Assembly (NCBI GenBank): GCA_947455485.1
Contig: CANGNV010000014.1
Span: 1-57,519 of the forward strand
Direction: 5' to 3'
DNA: 57,519 nucleotides
DNA from: Burkholderiaceae bacterium
GTDB taxonomy: Bacteria; Pseudomonadota; Gammaproteobacteria; Burkholderiales; Burkholderiaceae
The notes under the pieces are model-generated. The model had not been told where the DNA came from, made no database searches, and saw only the letters and a list, made by a program, of their open reading frames with translations. Below are positions 9,310-18,905 of this stretch, in pieces (position 1 is the stretch's first letter; each line of letters begins with the position of its first letter). A program made the position numbers and the translations under genes.

Positions 9310-10083
9310 TTAGTGGATATCTTTCCAGTAAGCCTTGTTCAAGCGCCATGCTAGCAATGTAAAGATTGCCAGGAAGATCAGCACTACAACACCGAGACGT
9401 TTACGCTCGAGTTGAACTGGCTCAGCCATCCAAGACATGAAAGCAACTAAATCGGCGATGTTGTCGTCATACTCTTGTGACTTCATAGTGCCTGGCGTCA
9501 ACTGCTCAAAACCTACGAATACTTTTTCTGTGCGGCTCTCGTCATGCGGATCTTTATGCTCTTCAAACTTTGCAGCACGCTCGCCCTGTAACTGCCAGAG
9601 AACGTGTGGCATACCAACGTTTGGATATACCAAGTTATTCCAACCTGTTTGAGTTGTGTCGTCCTTGTAGAAAGTACGGAAGTAGGTATAAAGCCAATCG
9701 GTTCCGCGTGCACGCGCCTCAACAGATAAATCAGGAGGAGTCTTACCAAAGAAGGCTTTGCCTTCTCTTGGGGTCATTGAGATCGTCATGAGATCACCGA
9801 CTTTAGCGTCAGTCAAAATCAAGTTATCTTTGATCTGTTGATCGGTCAAGCCAATATCGCGCAAGCGGTTGTAACGCATGCTTGAGGCTGCATGGCAGTT
9901 CAAGCAATAGTTCACAAATAACTTCGCACCGTTTTGCAGTGAAGCGTTATTGCTAACGCGATTAGGCGCTGCGTCTAATGGGAAGCCACCTTCATTTGCA
10001 CTTGCGCTAATGCCAAAACCTAGGGCAGCAACTAAAACCGTTGCTTGGCAGACGCCCATCAAAGTTTGCAGAATTCGTTTCAT
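9310..10083 (-). CDS. petC: Ubiquinol-cytochrome c reductase, cytochrome c1 subunit
   Basis: The haem-c subunit of complex III, periplasmic with a C-terminal membrane anchor. An N-terminal signal sequence (cleavage likely after ISASA, near residue 29) precedes the mature part. The covalent haem site is CLNCH at residues 60-64. A distal Met ligand is expected further on, in the region with MPHVLWQLQGE. The anchor is a hydrophobic helix near the end (VVVLIFLAIFTLLAW). The 257-residue length fits. It is the third gene of petABC, 29 bases after petB. Confidence 0.96.
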   Translation of the reverse strand: MKRILQTLMGVCQATVLVAALGFGISASANEGGFPLDAAPNRVSNNASLQNGAKLFVNYCLNCHAASSMRYNRLRDIGLTDQQIKDNLILTDAKVGDLMTISMTPREGKAFFGKTPPDLSVEARARGTDWLYTYFRTFYKDDTTQTGWNNLVYPNVGMPHVLWQLQGERAAKFEEHKDPHDESRTEKVFVGFEQLTPGTMKSQEYDDNIADLVAFMSWMAEPVQLERKRLGVVVLIFLAIFTLLAWRLNKAYWKDIH

Positions 10084-10112
10084 ACTAGTTCCTAATTTCT
10101 CGGGTGTCTGAA

Positions 10113-11513
10113 TTAATGGGACTTAAAAGTAACGCGCGTTGGGACTGGCTTGAAAGTACCAAGCTTGCTCCAGAACGGCATTGCCAAGAAGAAGCCCAGA
10201 TAATAAATAGTGCAAATCTGAGAAATCTTTTCAAATACTGGTGATGGTGGCTCAATACCCAAGTAACCCAAAATCACAAAGCTCACCACAAACACACCAT
10301 AAATATATTTATGGAACTGTGGGCGATAGCGAATGGATTTCACTGGAGAATGATCCAACCAAGGCAAGAAGAACATGATCACTACAGAACCACCCATGAT
10401 CACGACACCCCAGAACTTAGCGTCAAACGCGTAGAAGCCGGCAGCCAAAATCAAGGCAATTGCAGCACATGCGCCCTTAACTTTAATGTTGTTAGATTTG
10501 AGAGCGAACATTCCCAAAATCACTGCCAAGAAAATCCACAGTGGCAGTAAGAAGTTTGATGTAGTTGCACGCAACATAGAGTAGAACGGCGTGAAATACC
10601 AGACCGGTGCAATATGCGTTGGCGTCACAAATGGATTCGCAGGAATGAAGTTATTGGCTTCTAAAAAGTATCCACCCATTTCTGGAGCGAAGAATACGAT
10701 GCAGGCAAACACCATCAAGAACCCACCTAAGTACATCACGTCATGAACGCTGTAGTAAGGGTGGAATGGAATGCCGTCTACAGGATGTCCATTTGCATCA
10801 AGCGTATCTTTAATTTCTACGCCATCAGGATTGTTTGAGCCCACTTCATGCAATGCAAGAATATGTGCAGCAACTAAACCAATCAATACCAATGGAATGG
10901 CAATCACATGGAATGCAAAGAAACGATTCAGCGTTGCATCACCAACCACATAATCACCACGCAACCATAAGGACAGGTCTGGGCCAATTAATGGAATTGC
11001 GGAGAATAAGTTAACAATAACTTGTGCGCCCCAGTAGGACATTTGACCCCATGGGAGTAGGTAGCCGAAGAAAGCCTCGCCCATCAAGCACAAGAAAATG
11101 GCGCAGCCAAAAATCCAAATTAATTCACGCGGCTTACGGTAAGAACCATAAATCAAGCCACGGAACATGTGCATGTAAACCACTACGAAGAACATTGAAG
11201 CGCCGGTGGAGTGCATATAGCGAATCAACCAGCCCCAAGGGACTTCGCGCATGATGTACTCAACAGACTCAAACGCCTTAGCAGCGTCTGGCTTGTAGTT
11301 CATTACCAAGAAAATACCGGTGATGATTTGAATTGCCAATACAACAATAGCTAATGCACCAAAGATATAGAAGAAGTTCAGGTTTTTAGGTGCGTAATAC
11401 TCGCTCATATGCCTTTTAAAGGCCTCTGTAACAGGTAAACGTGAGTCAACCCATGCCATTACCTTCTGTGCTACAGGAGCGTCCGCAGGGACTTCTTTTT
11501 CGTGAAATGCCAT
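10113..11513 (-). CDS. petB: Ubiquinol-cytochrome c reductase, cytochrome b subunit
   Basis: The integral-membrane diheme core of the bc1 complex, which oxidises ubiquinol at the Qo site and reduces quinone at Qi. At 466 residues it is the full bacterial cytochrome b, with eight or more membrane helices. The paired haem-ligand histidines lie in HSTGASMFFVVVYMHMFRG and in FHVIAIPLVLIGLVAAHI. The Qo-site PEW-type segment appears as APEMGGYF/PVWYFTPFY. It lies ten bases after petA and 29 before petC, all on one strand, forming a standard operon. Confidence 0.97.
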   Translation of the reverse strand: MAFHEKEVPADAPVAQKVMAWVDSRLPVTEAFKRHMSEYYAPKNLNFFYIFGALAIVVLAIQIITGIFLVMNYKPDAAKAFESVEYIMREVPWGWLIRYMHSTGASMFFVVVYMHMFRGLIYGSYRKPRELIWIFGCAIFLCLMGEAFFGYLLPWGQMSYWGAQVIVNLFSAIPLIGPDLSLWLRGDYVVGDATLNRFFAFHVIAIPLVLIGLVAAHILALHEVGSNNPDGVEIKDTLDANGHPVDGIPFHPYYSVHDVMYLGGFLMVFACIVFFAPEMGGYFLEANNFIPANPFVTPTHIAPVWYFTPFYSMLRATTSNFLLPLWIFLAVILGMFALKSNNIKVKGACAAIALILAAGFYAFDAKFWGVVIMGGSVVIMFFLPWLDHSPVKSIRYRPQFHKYIYGVFVVSFVILGYLGIEPPSPVFEKISQICTIYYLGFFLAMPFWSKLGTFKPVPTRVTFKSH

Positions 11514-11523
11514 TTATCTCTCC

Positions 11524-12126
11524 TTAGGCCTTCTTATCTTCGCCAACCAGAATCTTGGTATCGCTCAAATACATATGTGGCGGCACTTCAAGGTTATCCG
11601 GGGCTGGTTTGTTCTTAAATACACGGCCTGCCATATCAAATGTAGAGCCATGGCATGGGCAAAGGAAGCCGCCTGGCCAAGTATTTGGCAGGGAAGGCTG
11701 AGGACCAGCCTCAAACTTCGCTGTAGGAGAGCAGCCTAAATGCGTGCAAATACCCACTACTACCAGGTATTCTGGCTTAATTGAACGCCATTGGTTCTGG
11801 GCATAAGGAGGGGTAAATTGAGCTGGATCCCTTAAAGAATCAGGGTCTGCGAGCTCAGAATCAATTTTTGAGAGCTCAGCAACTTGCTCAGGTGTACGAC
11901 GCACTACCCAAACCGGCTTTCCGCGCCATTCAACCATGCGCATCTCATCTGGCTGCATGCCAGCAATATCGATCTCAACAGCTGCCCCAGCGGCCTTAGC
12001 GCGCTCAGAAGGCTCAAAACTGTCCACAAAAGGGTAAAGGGCTGCGGCTGCACCAACACCGCCAACCGCTGAAGTAGCGATCAACCAATTACGACGATCC
12101 TTGTCCATACAGGGCTTGTCACTCAT
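11524..12126 (-). CDS. petA: Ubiquinol-cytochrome c reductase, Rieske iron-sulphur subunit
   Basis: Carries the high-potential [2Fe-2S] cluster that moves electrons from the Qo site to cytochrome c1. Cluster ligands are in CTHLGC (residues 127-132) and CPCHGS (156-161). The N-terminus has a twin-arginine signal-anchor: KDRRNWLIA at 10-17 followed by a hydrophobic stretch. Rieske proteins are folded before export and use Tat; tatABC is encoded at 18.9-20.5 kb in this window. It is the first gene of petABC, so the operon promoter should lie in the 137-base gap shared with divergent mscL. Confidence 0.97.
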   Translation of the reverse strand: MSDKPCMDKDRRNWLIATSAVGGVGAAAALYPFVDSFEPSERAKAAGAAVEIDIAGMQPDEMRMVEWRGKPVWVVRRTPEQVAELSKIDSELADPDSLRDPAQFTPPYAQNQWRSIKPEYLVVVGICTHLGCSPTAKFEAGPQPSLPNTWPGGFLCPCHGSTFDMAGRVFKNKPAPDNLEVPPHMYLSDTKILVGEDKKA

Positions 12127-12263
12127 TTACAAAATTCCTCGGAAGAGCATTTATGGGTGGAAATTGCTTAAAGGTAAGATTTTAAAGTAAAAAGTGGGGT
12201 ATGCAAGTAAGTTATGGGGTTAATCTCGGGATAATCTGCATCTAAATCAAAAGGAAGGCATTT

Positions 12264-12686
12264 ATGAGCGTTTTAAAGGAGTTTCGGGACTTTGCAGTTA
12301 AAGGCAATGTGATCGATTTGGCAGTGGGTGTGATTATTGGCGGAGCTTTCGGGAAAATCGTCGACTCCCTGGTGAATGACATCGTCATGCCAGTGATTTC
12401 CACCCTTTTGGGCGGCCATATTGACTTCACCAACCTCTTTATCGTGCTTGGAAAGGTGCCAGAGAACGTTCCGCACACCTTTGATGCTCTTAAAAAGGCC
12501 GGGGTGCCAATTTTTGCTTACGGTAACTTCATCACCATCTCGATCAACTTCATCCTTTTAGCTTTTGTGATTTTCCAAATGGTCAAAGTGGTGAATAAGG
12601 TTCGCCTCATGGATGCGCCCCCAGCACCACCGGAACCAGAAGATGTCGTTCTGCTACGCGAGATCCGTGACAGCCTAAAGAAATAA
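12264..12686 (+). CDS. mscL: Large-conductance mechanosensitive channel
   Basis: An inner-membrane channel that opens under extreme turgor to release solutes on hypo-osmotic shock. The 140 residues show the family's amphipathic N-terminal helix ([15 protein letters not shown]), TM1 ([21 protein letters not shown], with the glycine-rich pore face), a periplasmic loop and TM2 ([19 protein letters not shown]), ending in a charged cytoplasmic helix. A strong ribosome site, AAGGAAGG, sits six bases before the ATG. It is transcribed divergently from petA. Confidence 0.97.
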   Translation: MSVLKEFRDFAVKGNVIDLAVGVIIGGAFGKIVDSLVNDIVMPVISTLLGGHIDFTNLFIVLGKVPENVPHTFDALKKAGVPIFAYGNFITISINFILLAFVIFQMVKVVNKVRLMDAPPAPPEPEDVVLLREIRDSLKK

Positions 12687-12730
12687 GGTCTACGCAAATT
12701 TACCTATATAGAACTCGTTGCCAATAAGCG

Positions 12731-14971
12731 ATGGAAAATTCCATGAACATTGGCGATGAGTCAGCACTTCGAGCTCAAGTCCTTTTTTCCGAAGGGCTGA
12801 CACTATTTCAGGCCGGAAAATTGCAAGAGGCAGAAATGCAATTTGCGAATGCGCTGGCACTCAATCCTAAAAATATTGATGCGCTCAATTTGGCTGGAAT
12901 ATGCGCTTATCAAAAACAAGATTACGAAAGAGCCCTGCACTTTCTTAATCAAGCAAATGAACTTGAGCCAAAGTCTCCCTATACCCACAATACGATTGGC
13001 TTGATCCAACATGCACTCAAACAATACAACGCAGCATTAGAAGAGTTTGACATTGCCCTGAGTATTCAAAACAATCTTCCAGAGATATACAACAATCGTG
13101 GCAACGCTTTGAAGGGCCTGCTTCGGCTACAGCCCGCAATTGAGTCATATCAAACTGCCCTCCAATTAAACCCCAATTATGTTGAGGCTTTTAACAACCT
13201 CGGCGTCACTCTGAAAGAGCTTGGGAGGTTTGATGAAGCGCTTGCTTGCTTTGATGGCGCGATCAGAATCAATCCTGCCTATGCGGAAGCCTTTAGTAAC
13301 GCTGGAACAGTGTTTCAAGAAATTGGAAATATTGATGAAGCACTTCAATGCTACGAGCAAGCACTTCAAATAAGACCAAACTATATTGAAGCACTTCTGA
13401 ATTACGGCAATACACTCAAGAAAAATAAAAATTTTGATGCCGCAATACAGGCTTATCAAAAAGTCCTCACGATTGAACCAAAAAAGGCGCTTGCCCACTA
13501 TTTGATTGGGGAAGTGCTTTATGAAAAAGGCGATACCTCCTCAGCTCAAAAAAGCTATCGTCTAGCCTTAGATTTCCAACCAGATTACCCCGATGCAAGA
13601 TTTGCATTAGCAATTGCAACCATCCCAAAAGTATTTTCAAATGATGTGAGCATCCAAAAATCTCGGGAAGCGTTTGAGCTCGAACTCGATGAACTTGAGC
13701 GTTGGCTACCCACTTCAAAAGTTATTGAAGGATTTACCAATATAGGCGCTCACCAGCCTTTTTATTTAGCCTATCAAGAGCTAGACAACAAAAACCTGCT
13801 AACGCGTTTTGGAAAAATAGGTTGCGACATTTTAAAAAAATGGCAGGAATCCAAGGGTATAAAACACCAACCCTCGTCTAGCCCTGGACCTATCCGGCTT
13901 GGCATTGTTAGCGCCCATTTTTCAAGCCATCCTGTTTGGCATGCAATTACTAAAGGCCTTCTTCTAAACTTGGATCCCAATTTGTTTGAAGTTCATCTCT
14001 TTGATTTAGGTAAAAGTGAAGATAGCGAGACTGCAATTGCTAGACAACACTGCGCTAGTTGCTCGCGAGGTAAAAAAACACTTTCAGAATGGGCGCAGTC
14101 TATAGTCGACCACAATATTGAGGCCCTACTATTCCCTGAAATCGGAATGGATCCACTCACCCGTGAATTAGCCTCACTGCGTTTAGCGCCAATTCAAATA
14201 GCGTCATGGGGCCATCCCGAAACCACAGGAATCCCAACAATTGATTACTTTATTTCTGGAGAAAATTTAGAGCCGGATGGTGCCAATGAGGGCTATTTAG
14301 AAAGACTCATCAAACTGCCAAATCTGGGATGTTTTTTTCAGCCCTCCGGTGTTGTGCCATCCAATCTTGCAATAGAGGATCTTGGTTTACGCCGAGATCA
14401 ACCCATCTTGCTTTGCCCTGGATCTCCCTCAAAATACTCCCCTGAAAATGATGAGGTCTTAGTAGGAATTGCAATGAGACTGGAGAAATGCCAATTTGTT
14501 TTTTTTGATTTTCAAAGCGATCTTACGCGACTACTAAAAGAGCGATTGACCCTCTGTTTTCACGAAAACAACTTACAACTTGATGATTTTGTGAAATTCA
14601 TTCCCTTCCAGAGCAAAGAAAATTTTTACGCATTAATGAAGCAGTCAGACCTATATCTAGATACCATTGGATTCTCTGGATTCAATACCGCCATGCAGGC
14701 AATCGAGTGTAATTTGCCAGCAGTTACCAAAGAGGGAAAATTCATGCGCGGAAGATTGGCTAGCGGAATCCTGAAAAAAATAGATATGGGGCCTTTAGTT
14801 GCCAAATCTAATGAGGAATACATTGAAATTGTCGTGGGTCTTATTCTCAAACGAGATAAACTTTTCCAAACTCAAACTCAACTTAATGAAAAAAAACATA
14901 CTTTGTTTAATGATTTAGAGCCTATACAAACATTTCAAGAGCAATTAATTTTTAAATGCCGACCTACATAA
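12731..14971 (+). CDS. TPR protein with SPINDLY/OGT-like glycosyltransferase domain (GT41 type)
   Basis: 746 residues in two parts. About eight tetratricopeptide repeats of 34 residues fill roughly residues 10-295 (for example YVEAFNNLGVTLKELGRFDEAL). The C-terminal half resembles O-GlcNAc transferase/SPINDLY: LGIVSAHFSSHPVWHAITKG matches the catalytic-His region, APIQIASWGHPETTGI the acceptor-side motif, and LLCPGSPSKYSPENDE the nucleotide-sugar-binding segment. Such enzymes glycosylate proteins in the cytosol; in bacteria, adhesins and flagellins are known targets of relatives. Target and donor here are unknown. A second ATG at 12743 is an alternative start. A small sugar transferase follows 19 bases later. 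Confidence 0.82.
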   Translation: MENSMNIGDESALRAQVLFSEGLTLFQAGKLQEAEMQFANALALNPKNIDALNLAGICAYQKQDYERALHFLNQANELEPKSPYTHNTIGLIQHALKQYNAALEEFDIALSIQNNLPEIYNNRGNALKGLLRLQPAIESYQTALQLNPNYVEAFNNLGVTLKELGRFDEALACFDGAIRINPAYAEAFSNAGTVFQEIGNIDEALQCYEQALQIRPNYIEALLNYGNTLKKNKNFDAAIQAYQKVLTIEPKKALAHYLIGEVLYEKGDTSSAQKSYRLALDFQPDYPDARFALAIATIPKVFSNDVSIQKSREAFELELDELERWLPTSKVIEGFTNIGAHQPFYLAYQELDNKNLLTRFGKIGCDILKKWQESKGIKHQPSSSPGPIRLGIVSAHFSSHPVWHAITKGLLLNLDPNLFEVHLFDLGKSEDSETAIARQHCASCSRGKKTLSEWAQSIVDHNIEALLFPEIGMDPLTRELASLRLAPIQIASWGHPETTGIPTIDYFISGENLEPDGANEGYLERLIKLPNLGCFFQPSGVVPSNLAIEDLGLRRDQPILLCPGSPSKYSPENDEVLVGIAMRLEKCQFVFFDFQSDLTRLLKERLTLCFHENNLQLDDFVKFIPFQSKENFYALMKQSDLYLDTIGFSGFNTAMQAIECNLPAVTKEGKFMRGRLASGILKKIDMGPLVAKSNEEYIEIVVGLILKRDKLFQTQTQLNEKKHTLFNDLEPIQTFQEQLIFKCRPT

Positions 14972-14990
14972 ATTTTTAAGAAATCCCCAC

Positions 14991-15716
14991 ATGCAAATCT
15001 CTCAAATCTACTTTTCCGATTCACCCGATCCTTTGCCTCCGTTTATATCGGGATGCATAGATAGTGTTAAACAATCATTTCCAGAATCCCGACATCAACT
15101 TTTTGATTTAGAGATGGCCCGCTCATTTCTAAGAGAGAAATATGACGGCGAAGTCTTGCATGCGTTTGAGACTCTCAAACCTTATGCCTATAAGTCAGAT
15201 TTATTACGTTACTGCCTGCTTTATGAAATTGGTGGATGGTACTTTGATTCAGCTGTGAGACCTGTTTCAACAATTGAGGTGCCTGAGTCTATAGAAACAA
15301 TCGCCTTTAAAGATATGCCAATTTACTCTCAAACCTCTTGGAGCTGTCTTAATGGAGTTCTGTACTCCCGCCCCAAAAATGCCGTTTATAAGACTGCCAT
15401 TAATTTGGTTTTAGAGAATTGCAAAAATCTTCATTACGGCATCAATGCAATTTGCCCAACTGGTCCAGCTTTGCTAGGCAGAGCCTTTGCAATGTGCGGA
15501 GAAAGCTCATCCAGGATATTTGGTGACTTTACTTTTCTCACTCCGCTGCACCCAAATAGAAATCCTGCATTTGTATTGCCAGATGGCTTAATTTTTGCGC
15601 TCGGCAAACCCTCTGAAGGTGGAGATATGAAGGCCCTAGGCGCTTCCGGAACCAATAACTACAATGAAATCTACAGCTCCAAAAATATTTATGGCGAGAA
15701 ATCTTCAAGTGATTAA
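14991..15716 (+). CDS. Glycosyltransferase of the sugar-binding DXD (GT32-like) type
   Basis: 241 residues, no signal peptide or membrane segment. The segment KPYAYKSDLLRYCLLYEIGGWYFD is the characteristic core of the Gly_transf_sug family (relatives of Och1 and the capsular mannosyl/galactosyl transferases). In most members a metal-binding DxD follows; here it reads YFDSA, so the second Asp is not in its usual place, which could alter metal use or indicate divergence. A later conserved-looking segment is CPTGPALLGRAF. It follows the GT41-like gene by 19 bases and is probably cotranscribed with it in a small glycosylation unit. Confidence 0.72.
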   Translation: MQISQIYFSDSPDPLPPFISGCIDSVKQSFPESRHQLFDLEMARSFLREKYDGEVLHAFETLKPYAYKSDLLRYCLLYEIGGWYFDSAVRPVSTIEVPESIETIAFKDMPIYSQTSWSCLNGVLYSRPKNAVYKTAINLVLENCKNLHYGINAICPTGPALLGRAFAMCGESSSRIFGDFTFLTPLHPNRNPAFVLPDGLIFALGKPSEGGDMKALGASGTNNYNEIYSSKNIYGEKSSSD

Positions 15717-15796
15717 GAGAAGTTGATTCCTCCCTTACCCCATTGAAAGACCCTTACTCTTTAGCCATTTAGCACTATCCTCGGATACTCCTAAGA

Positions 15797-15830
15797 AGAA
15801 AAAACCCACCGTGTTTCCACGATGGGTTAA
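15797..15830 (-). terminator. Rho-independent terminator of the porin gene
   Basis: On the minus strand AACCCATCGTGG and CACGGTGGGTT pair (one or two imperfect positions) around a short A-rich loop and run into TTTTTTCTTCTT. It lies about 55 bases after the porin stop codon and is correctly oriented for it. Confidence 0.8.
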
Positions 15831-15883
15831 TTTGTTGCTTCGCACTACTTAGAAATCATCAGCCAGCTTACGCCGGCGTTAAA

Positions 15884-17215
15884 TTAGAAAGTGTGACGTA
15901 CGCCAACAGCATAGTTGCTTGCACCAGATGAATTACCGTTATAAGTGGTAGTTGCACCAGCTGAGCTAAGAGTTGAATATGAGCTTGTTGAAGTCAATGT
16001 TTGACCATAAATTGCATACAAGTTTGTACGCTTGCTCAAGTAGTAGTTAGAACCTAACTGCCATGCATTGAAGTTTGCGGTTGGGTTGCCAGTACCAGCT
16101 GCTGTATAGCGACCTAGACCTGCAGAAGCCCAAGCCTCAACAGTTGGAGTAATGAAACTACGTACACCAATCTGCTCAGCTTGACGCTTGAGGAAATAGT
16201 TAGGGCTAACAGTAGATGTAGCCTTACGGTTTAAGTATTGAGCATAAGCCTTCAAAATACCAAAGTCATAAGTTGCGCCAACATAAAACTGGTTATCTTG
16301 AACGTTAACGCCAGTTCCAGTAACAGCTGCACTACCAGCAATTACTTCAGTAACTTTAGCGTTCGCACCAGCCAATGTTACTGGACTAGTACCCTGTGCC
16401 ACAGGCGCCAAAGTCGCACCGTTAGCTTGTGGGTTTGTCCATACTGCTGTAGAACCAGGAGCGCCAAGAGCTGTTGTCAACTGCTTGAAAGCTTGGTATT
16501 GAGCATTAACATAGAACTTTTTGAATGTGTAATCAGCACCCAATCCCCAGCCACCCATGTTTGTGTTACCACCAACAGTTGAGTTAGCAGTAGTTCCAAC
16601 AGTAGTGATACCTTCGGAAGCATTCTTGTTGTTCAAAGAATACAAAGCATTTGCTGTGAAACCAGCAAAGTTGTCAGTCTTGAAAGTGATAACGTTAGAG
16701 ATACGGTTTGTGAATCCAATACCGGTTGCGCCTGAATCAGAAGCTGATGTACCGCCAGCTCCAGATGCATAGATAACGTTACCTGCAACGTTGTTCAATT
16801 GACCAGGGTCAGTTACAGTAACAGCGTTAAAAATACCAGTTTGTTGCAAACCGAGTGCTGTTTGGCCGATGCCATTCTTTTTCAAACCAACAAATGTTTG
16901 ACGGTTCAACAAGCCACCATTTGTGTTACCAGAAGACAATTGGTCTTGTGGAGCTAATGCAAATTCAGCTGTAAAGAAAGCTGACGTGCCGTTACCCAAA
17001 TCTTCAACGCCTTTGAAGCCTAGACGTGATGTGGACTCAGCTGACTGACCGAATTGGTTTTGAGTAGTCTTAGCCGAGTATTGGCTGTTAGAAACGCGTG
17101 TGTTACCACCGATGTAACCAACGTCCAAGAGGCCGTATACAGTTACGCTTGATTGAGCTTGAGCTGCACCAGCAAATGCTGTTACTGCAGCAACTGCGAA
17201 TAGCGATTTTTTCAT
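15884..17215 (-). CDS. Outer-membrane porin, Gram-negative general porin family
   Basis: A 443-residue trimeric beta-barrel porin of the Burkholderiales OmpC-like type. It starts with a classic signal peptide (MKKSLFAVAAVTAFAGAAQA, cleavage after AQA at 20-21), followed by SSVTVYGLLDVGY, the standard first strand. GFKGVEDLGNGTSAFFTAEF forms the L1/strand region, and the chain ends in GVRHTF, whose C-terminal Phe is the BAM recognition signal. Alternating hydrophobic strands fill the rest. It stands alone with a strong terminator downstream and a 208-base upstream gap shared with the divergent Sel1 gene, consistent with a highly expressed monocistron. Confidence 0.95.
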   Translation of the reverse strand: MKKSLFAVAAVTAFAGAAQAQSSVTVYGLLDVGYIGGNTRVSNSQYSAKTTQNQFGQSAESTSRLGFKGVEDLGNGTSAFFTAEFALAPQDQLSSGNTNGGLLNRQTFVGLKKNGIGQTALGLQQTGIFNAVTVTDPGQLNNVAGNVIYASGAGGTSASDSGATGIGFTNRISNVITFKTDNFAGFTANALYSLNNKNASEGITTVGTTANSTVGGNTNMGGWGLGADYTFKKFYVNAQYQAFKQLTTALGAPGSTAVWTNPQANGATLAPVAQGTSPVTLAGANAKVTEVIAGSAAVTGTGVNVQDNQFYVGATYDFGILKAYAQYLNRKATSTVSPNYFLKRQAEQIGVRSFITPTVEAWASAGLGRYTAAGTGNPTANFNAWQLGSNYYLSKRTNLYAIYGQTLTSTSSYSTLSSAGATTTYNGNSSGASNYAVGVRHTF

Positions 17216-17423
17216 TCTTTAAATCTCCATAAATTGAAAGTAATGCCCAAATAAAACTGGGACCTACGAATTTTGCTTGTTTTGCCCCGCTAGACTGGGG
17301 GTCAGGGCATTTAGGAGTTCTTTTTGCTTGTCAAAAGGCAGTTTTTTGGCTTTCTTTGTTGTATCACGGCAACAAGGGCATCCTTTTCGGGTGTTTTGAG
17401 GCCTTAGATGTCAAAATTGTCAT

Positions 17424-18884
17424 ATGGCAAGTCGCGAATTCTTAAAAATCCTCCGTTCCGCCCGCTTGGGTGATGTTTCTGCGCAACAACAATTAGCCTC
17501 TGCTTACCTAAGTGGATCCTTTAATACCCCGATTCAGCCCTCTAACGCCCTGATTTGGCTAGAAAAATCCTATTTTTCCATTACAAATCAGCTGCTTAGC
17601 AACAACACCTCAAGTGAGGCTGAAATATCTGCCAATTTCACAGGGACACCTGAATTTTTCGGGGTTCTTGAGCAAATATCTGCGATTCCCCTGGCGGAAA
17701 CTTTCAATTCCCCTGCATTTAAGTTTGGCTGGGAATCCTTTTGGCGTATTGCTGAAGCGAATACAGAAACAAGTCATGCGGCTAGATGGCAGTTAATTGA
17801 TCTTTTATTAAATCCATCTAGAGCCGAGCTCCAGACCACCTTGTCTGAATGGATTTCTAAACAAGATCTCCGCACAGATTTTTCTTCACTAGAAGCAAAG
17901 GTTAAAAATTACTTAATAGAGCTTACTGAATCTGAATCTGTATTTACCGCTTCCGCTAAAGAGCTTTTAATTAAGTTACAGCCAAAGAATGAAGCGCTTG
18001 CCACGCTATGGGATTCTTGGATCACCAGTAACAATGACAGCGCACTGATACAGGCGGCAGAGTTAGGCCTCACAGTTGCCAAACTCACCCTAGGTTTGCG
18101 ACTTGCCCAATTTGATGGAGTAAATAGCGAAACCAGCAAGTCAAATGCCTCATTAAAAAAAGCAGCCTACTGGTTAGAGCTTGCCGCCAAAGATGGTGAT
18201 CGAGATGCTTGGTTTGCGCTGGGTGAGATTTACCGTCGACCCCAGTTCTCTGGCTATAACGCCGCAGAGAGTGATCGCTGCTTTGATAGAGCTGCTGACT
18301 TAGGGCATCCACAAGCGCAGTTTCGTAAAGGGGCGAACTTGTGGCGCAAACGCGAAAAGATTGAAGAGAAGGTGCGTGGCCTGCAAGCTTCTTATTGGGT
18401 TTGGCAAGCACACCAACAAGGTGTTGCTGAAGCAAAAGAATTATTAGGGAAAATTTTAGAAAGCACACCAAACCCCAAGATGAATGATTGGTATGAGCTA
18501 GCTCTCTACGCAGAGAAGGCCCTTGGTCACCATGCCGAATATAAACTCGATGAAGAGTGGCTCTTAATGTGCCATCGCCTCATCATTGCCAATCAATTTA
18601 ATCTCAGCAAAGCAGAATTACTTCTTTGTGAAGTGGGCCAACTACAGCATGAGCACTGCGTTGTAGTAGATATTCGTTGGGAGCTGCCAAAGATTCTGCC
18701 TAGACTTATTCAGATAGACACTATTCAACAACGTCGCACATTATTAGCTGCCGGCAAAGCATTTGCGGGTGCAGAATCTGAGGTAGAGGGAAATTTAAGA
18801 CAAAGACGTTATCGGTTCGATCGCGTTACTAATTGGCTTACTAGCAACTTCACTAAGAATCCAGCAACTGCAGAGCCAGCGTAG
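17424..18884 (+). CDS. Sel1-repeat (TPR-like) protein of unknown role
   Basis: 486 residues without a signal peptide. Several Sel1-like repeats can be seen: ARLGDVSAQQQLASAYLSG near the N-terminus, and a cluster in the centre (KKAAYWLELAAKDGDRDAWFALGEIYRR; DRAADLGHPQAQFRKGANLW; HQQGVAEAKELLGKI). Such repeats form helical scaffolds for protein contacts. The C-terminal third (from about residue 370) is not recognised and ends with a basic stretch (RQRRYRFDRVTNW). It is convergent with tatC, 21 bases apart, and divergent from the porin. No specific function can be assigned. Confidence 0.75.
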   Translation: MASREFLKILRSARLGDVSAQQQLASAYLSGSFNTPIQPSNALIWLEKSYFSITNQLLSNNTSSEAEISANFTGTPEFFGVLEQISAIPLAETFNSPAFKFGWESFWRIAEANTETSHAARWQLIDLLLNPSRAELQTTLSEWISKQDLRTDFSSLEAKVKNYLIELTESESVFTASAKELLIKLQPKNEALATLWDSWITSNNDSALIQAAELGLTVAKLTLGLRLAQFDGVNSETSKSNASLKKAAYWLELAAKDGDRDAWFALGEIYRRPQFSGYNAAESDRCFDRAADLGHPQAQFRKGANLWRKREKIEEKVRGLQASYWVWQAHQQGVAEAKELLGKILESTPNPKMNDWYELALYAEKALGHHAEYKLDEEWLLMCHRLIIANQFNLSKAELLLCEVGQLQHEHCVVVDIRWELPKILPRLIQIDTIQQRRTLLAAGKAFAGAESEVEGNLRQRRYRFDRVTNWLTSNFTKNPATAEPA

Positions 18885-18905
18885 TCTGTAGAGGCTTATA
18901 AGAGA

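Noticed and set aside
17216..17423. A promoter or small RNA in the porin upstream region
   Set aside because: TTGACA is present on the minus strand near 17331 but no acceptable -10 at 15-18 bases could be found, and the CCCC/GGGG hairpin near 17284-17300 is too short to call an RNA gene.
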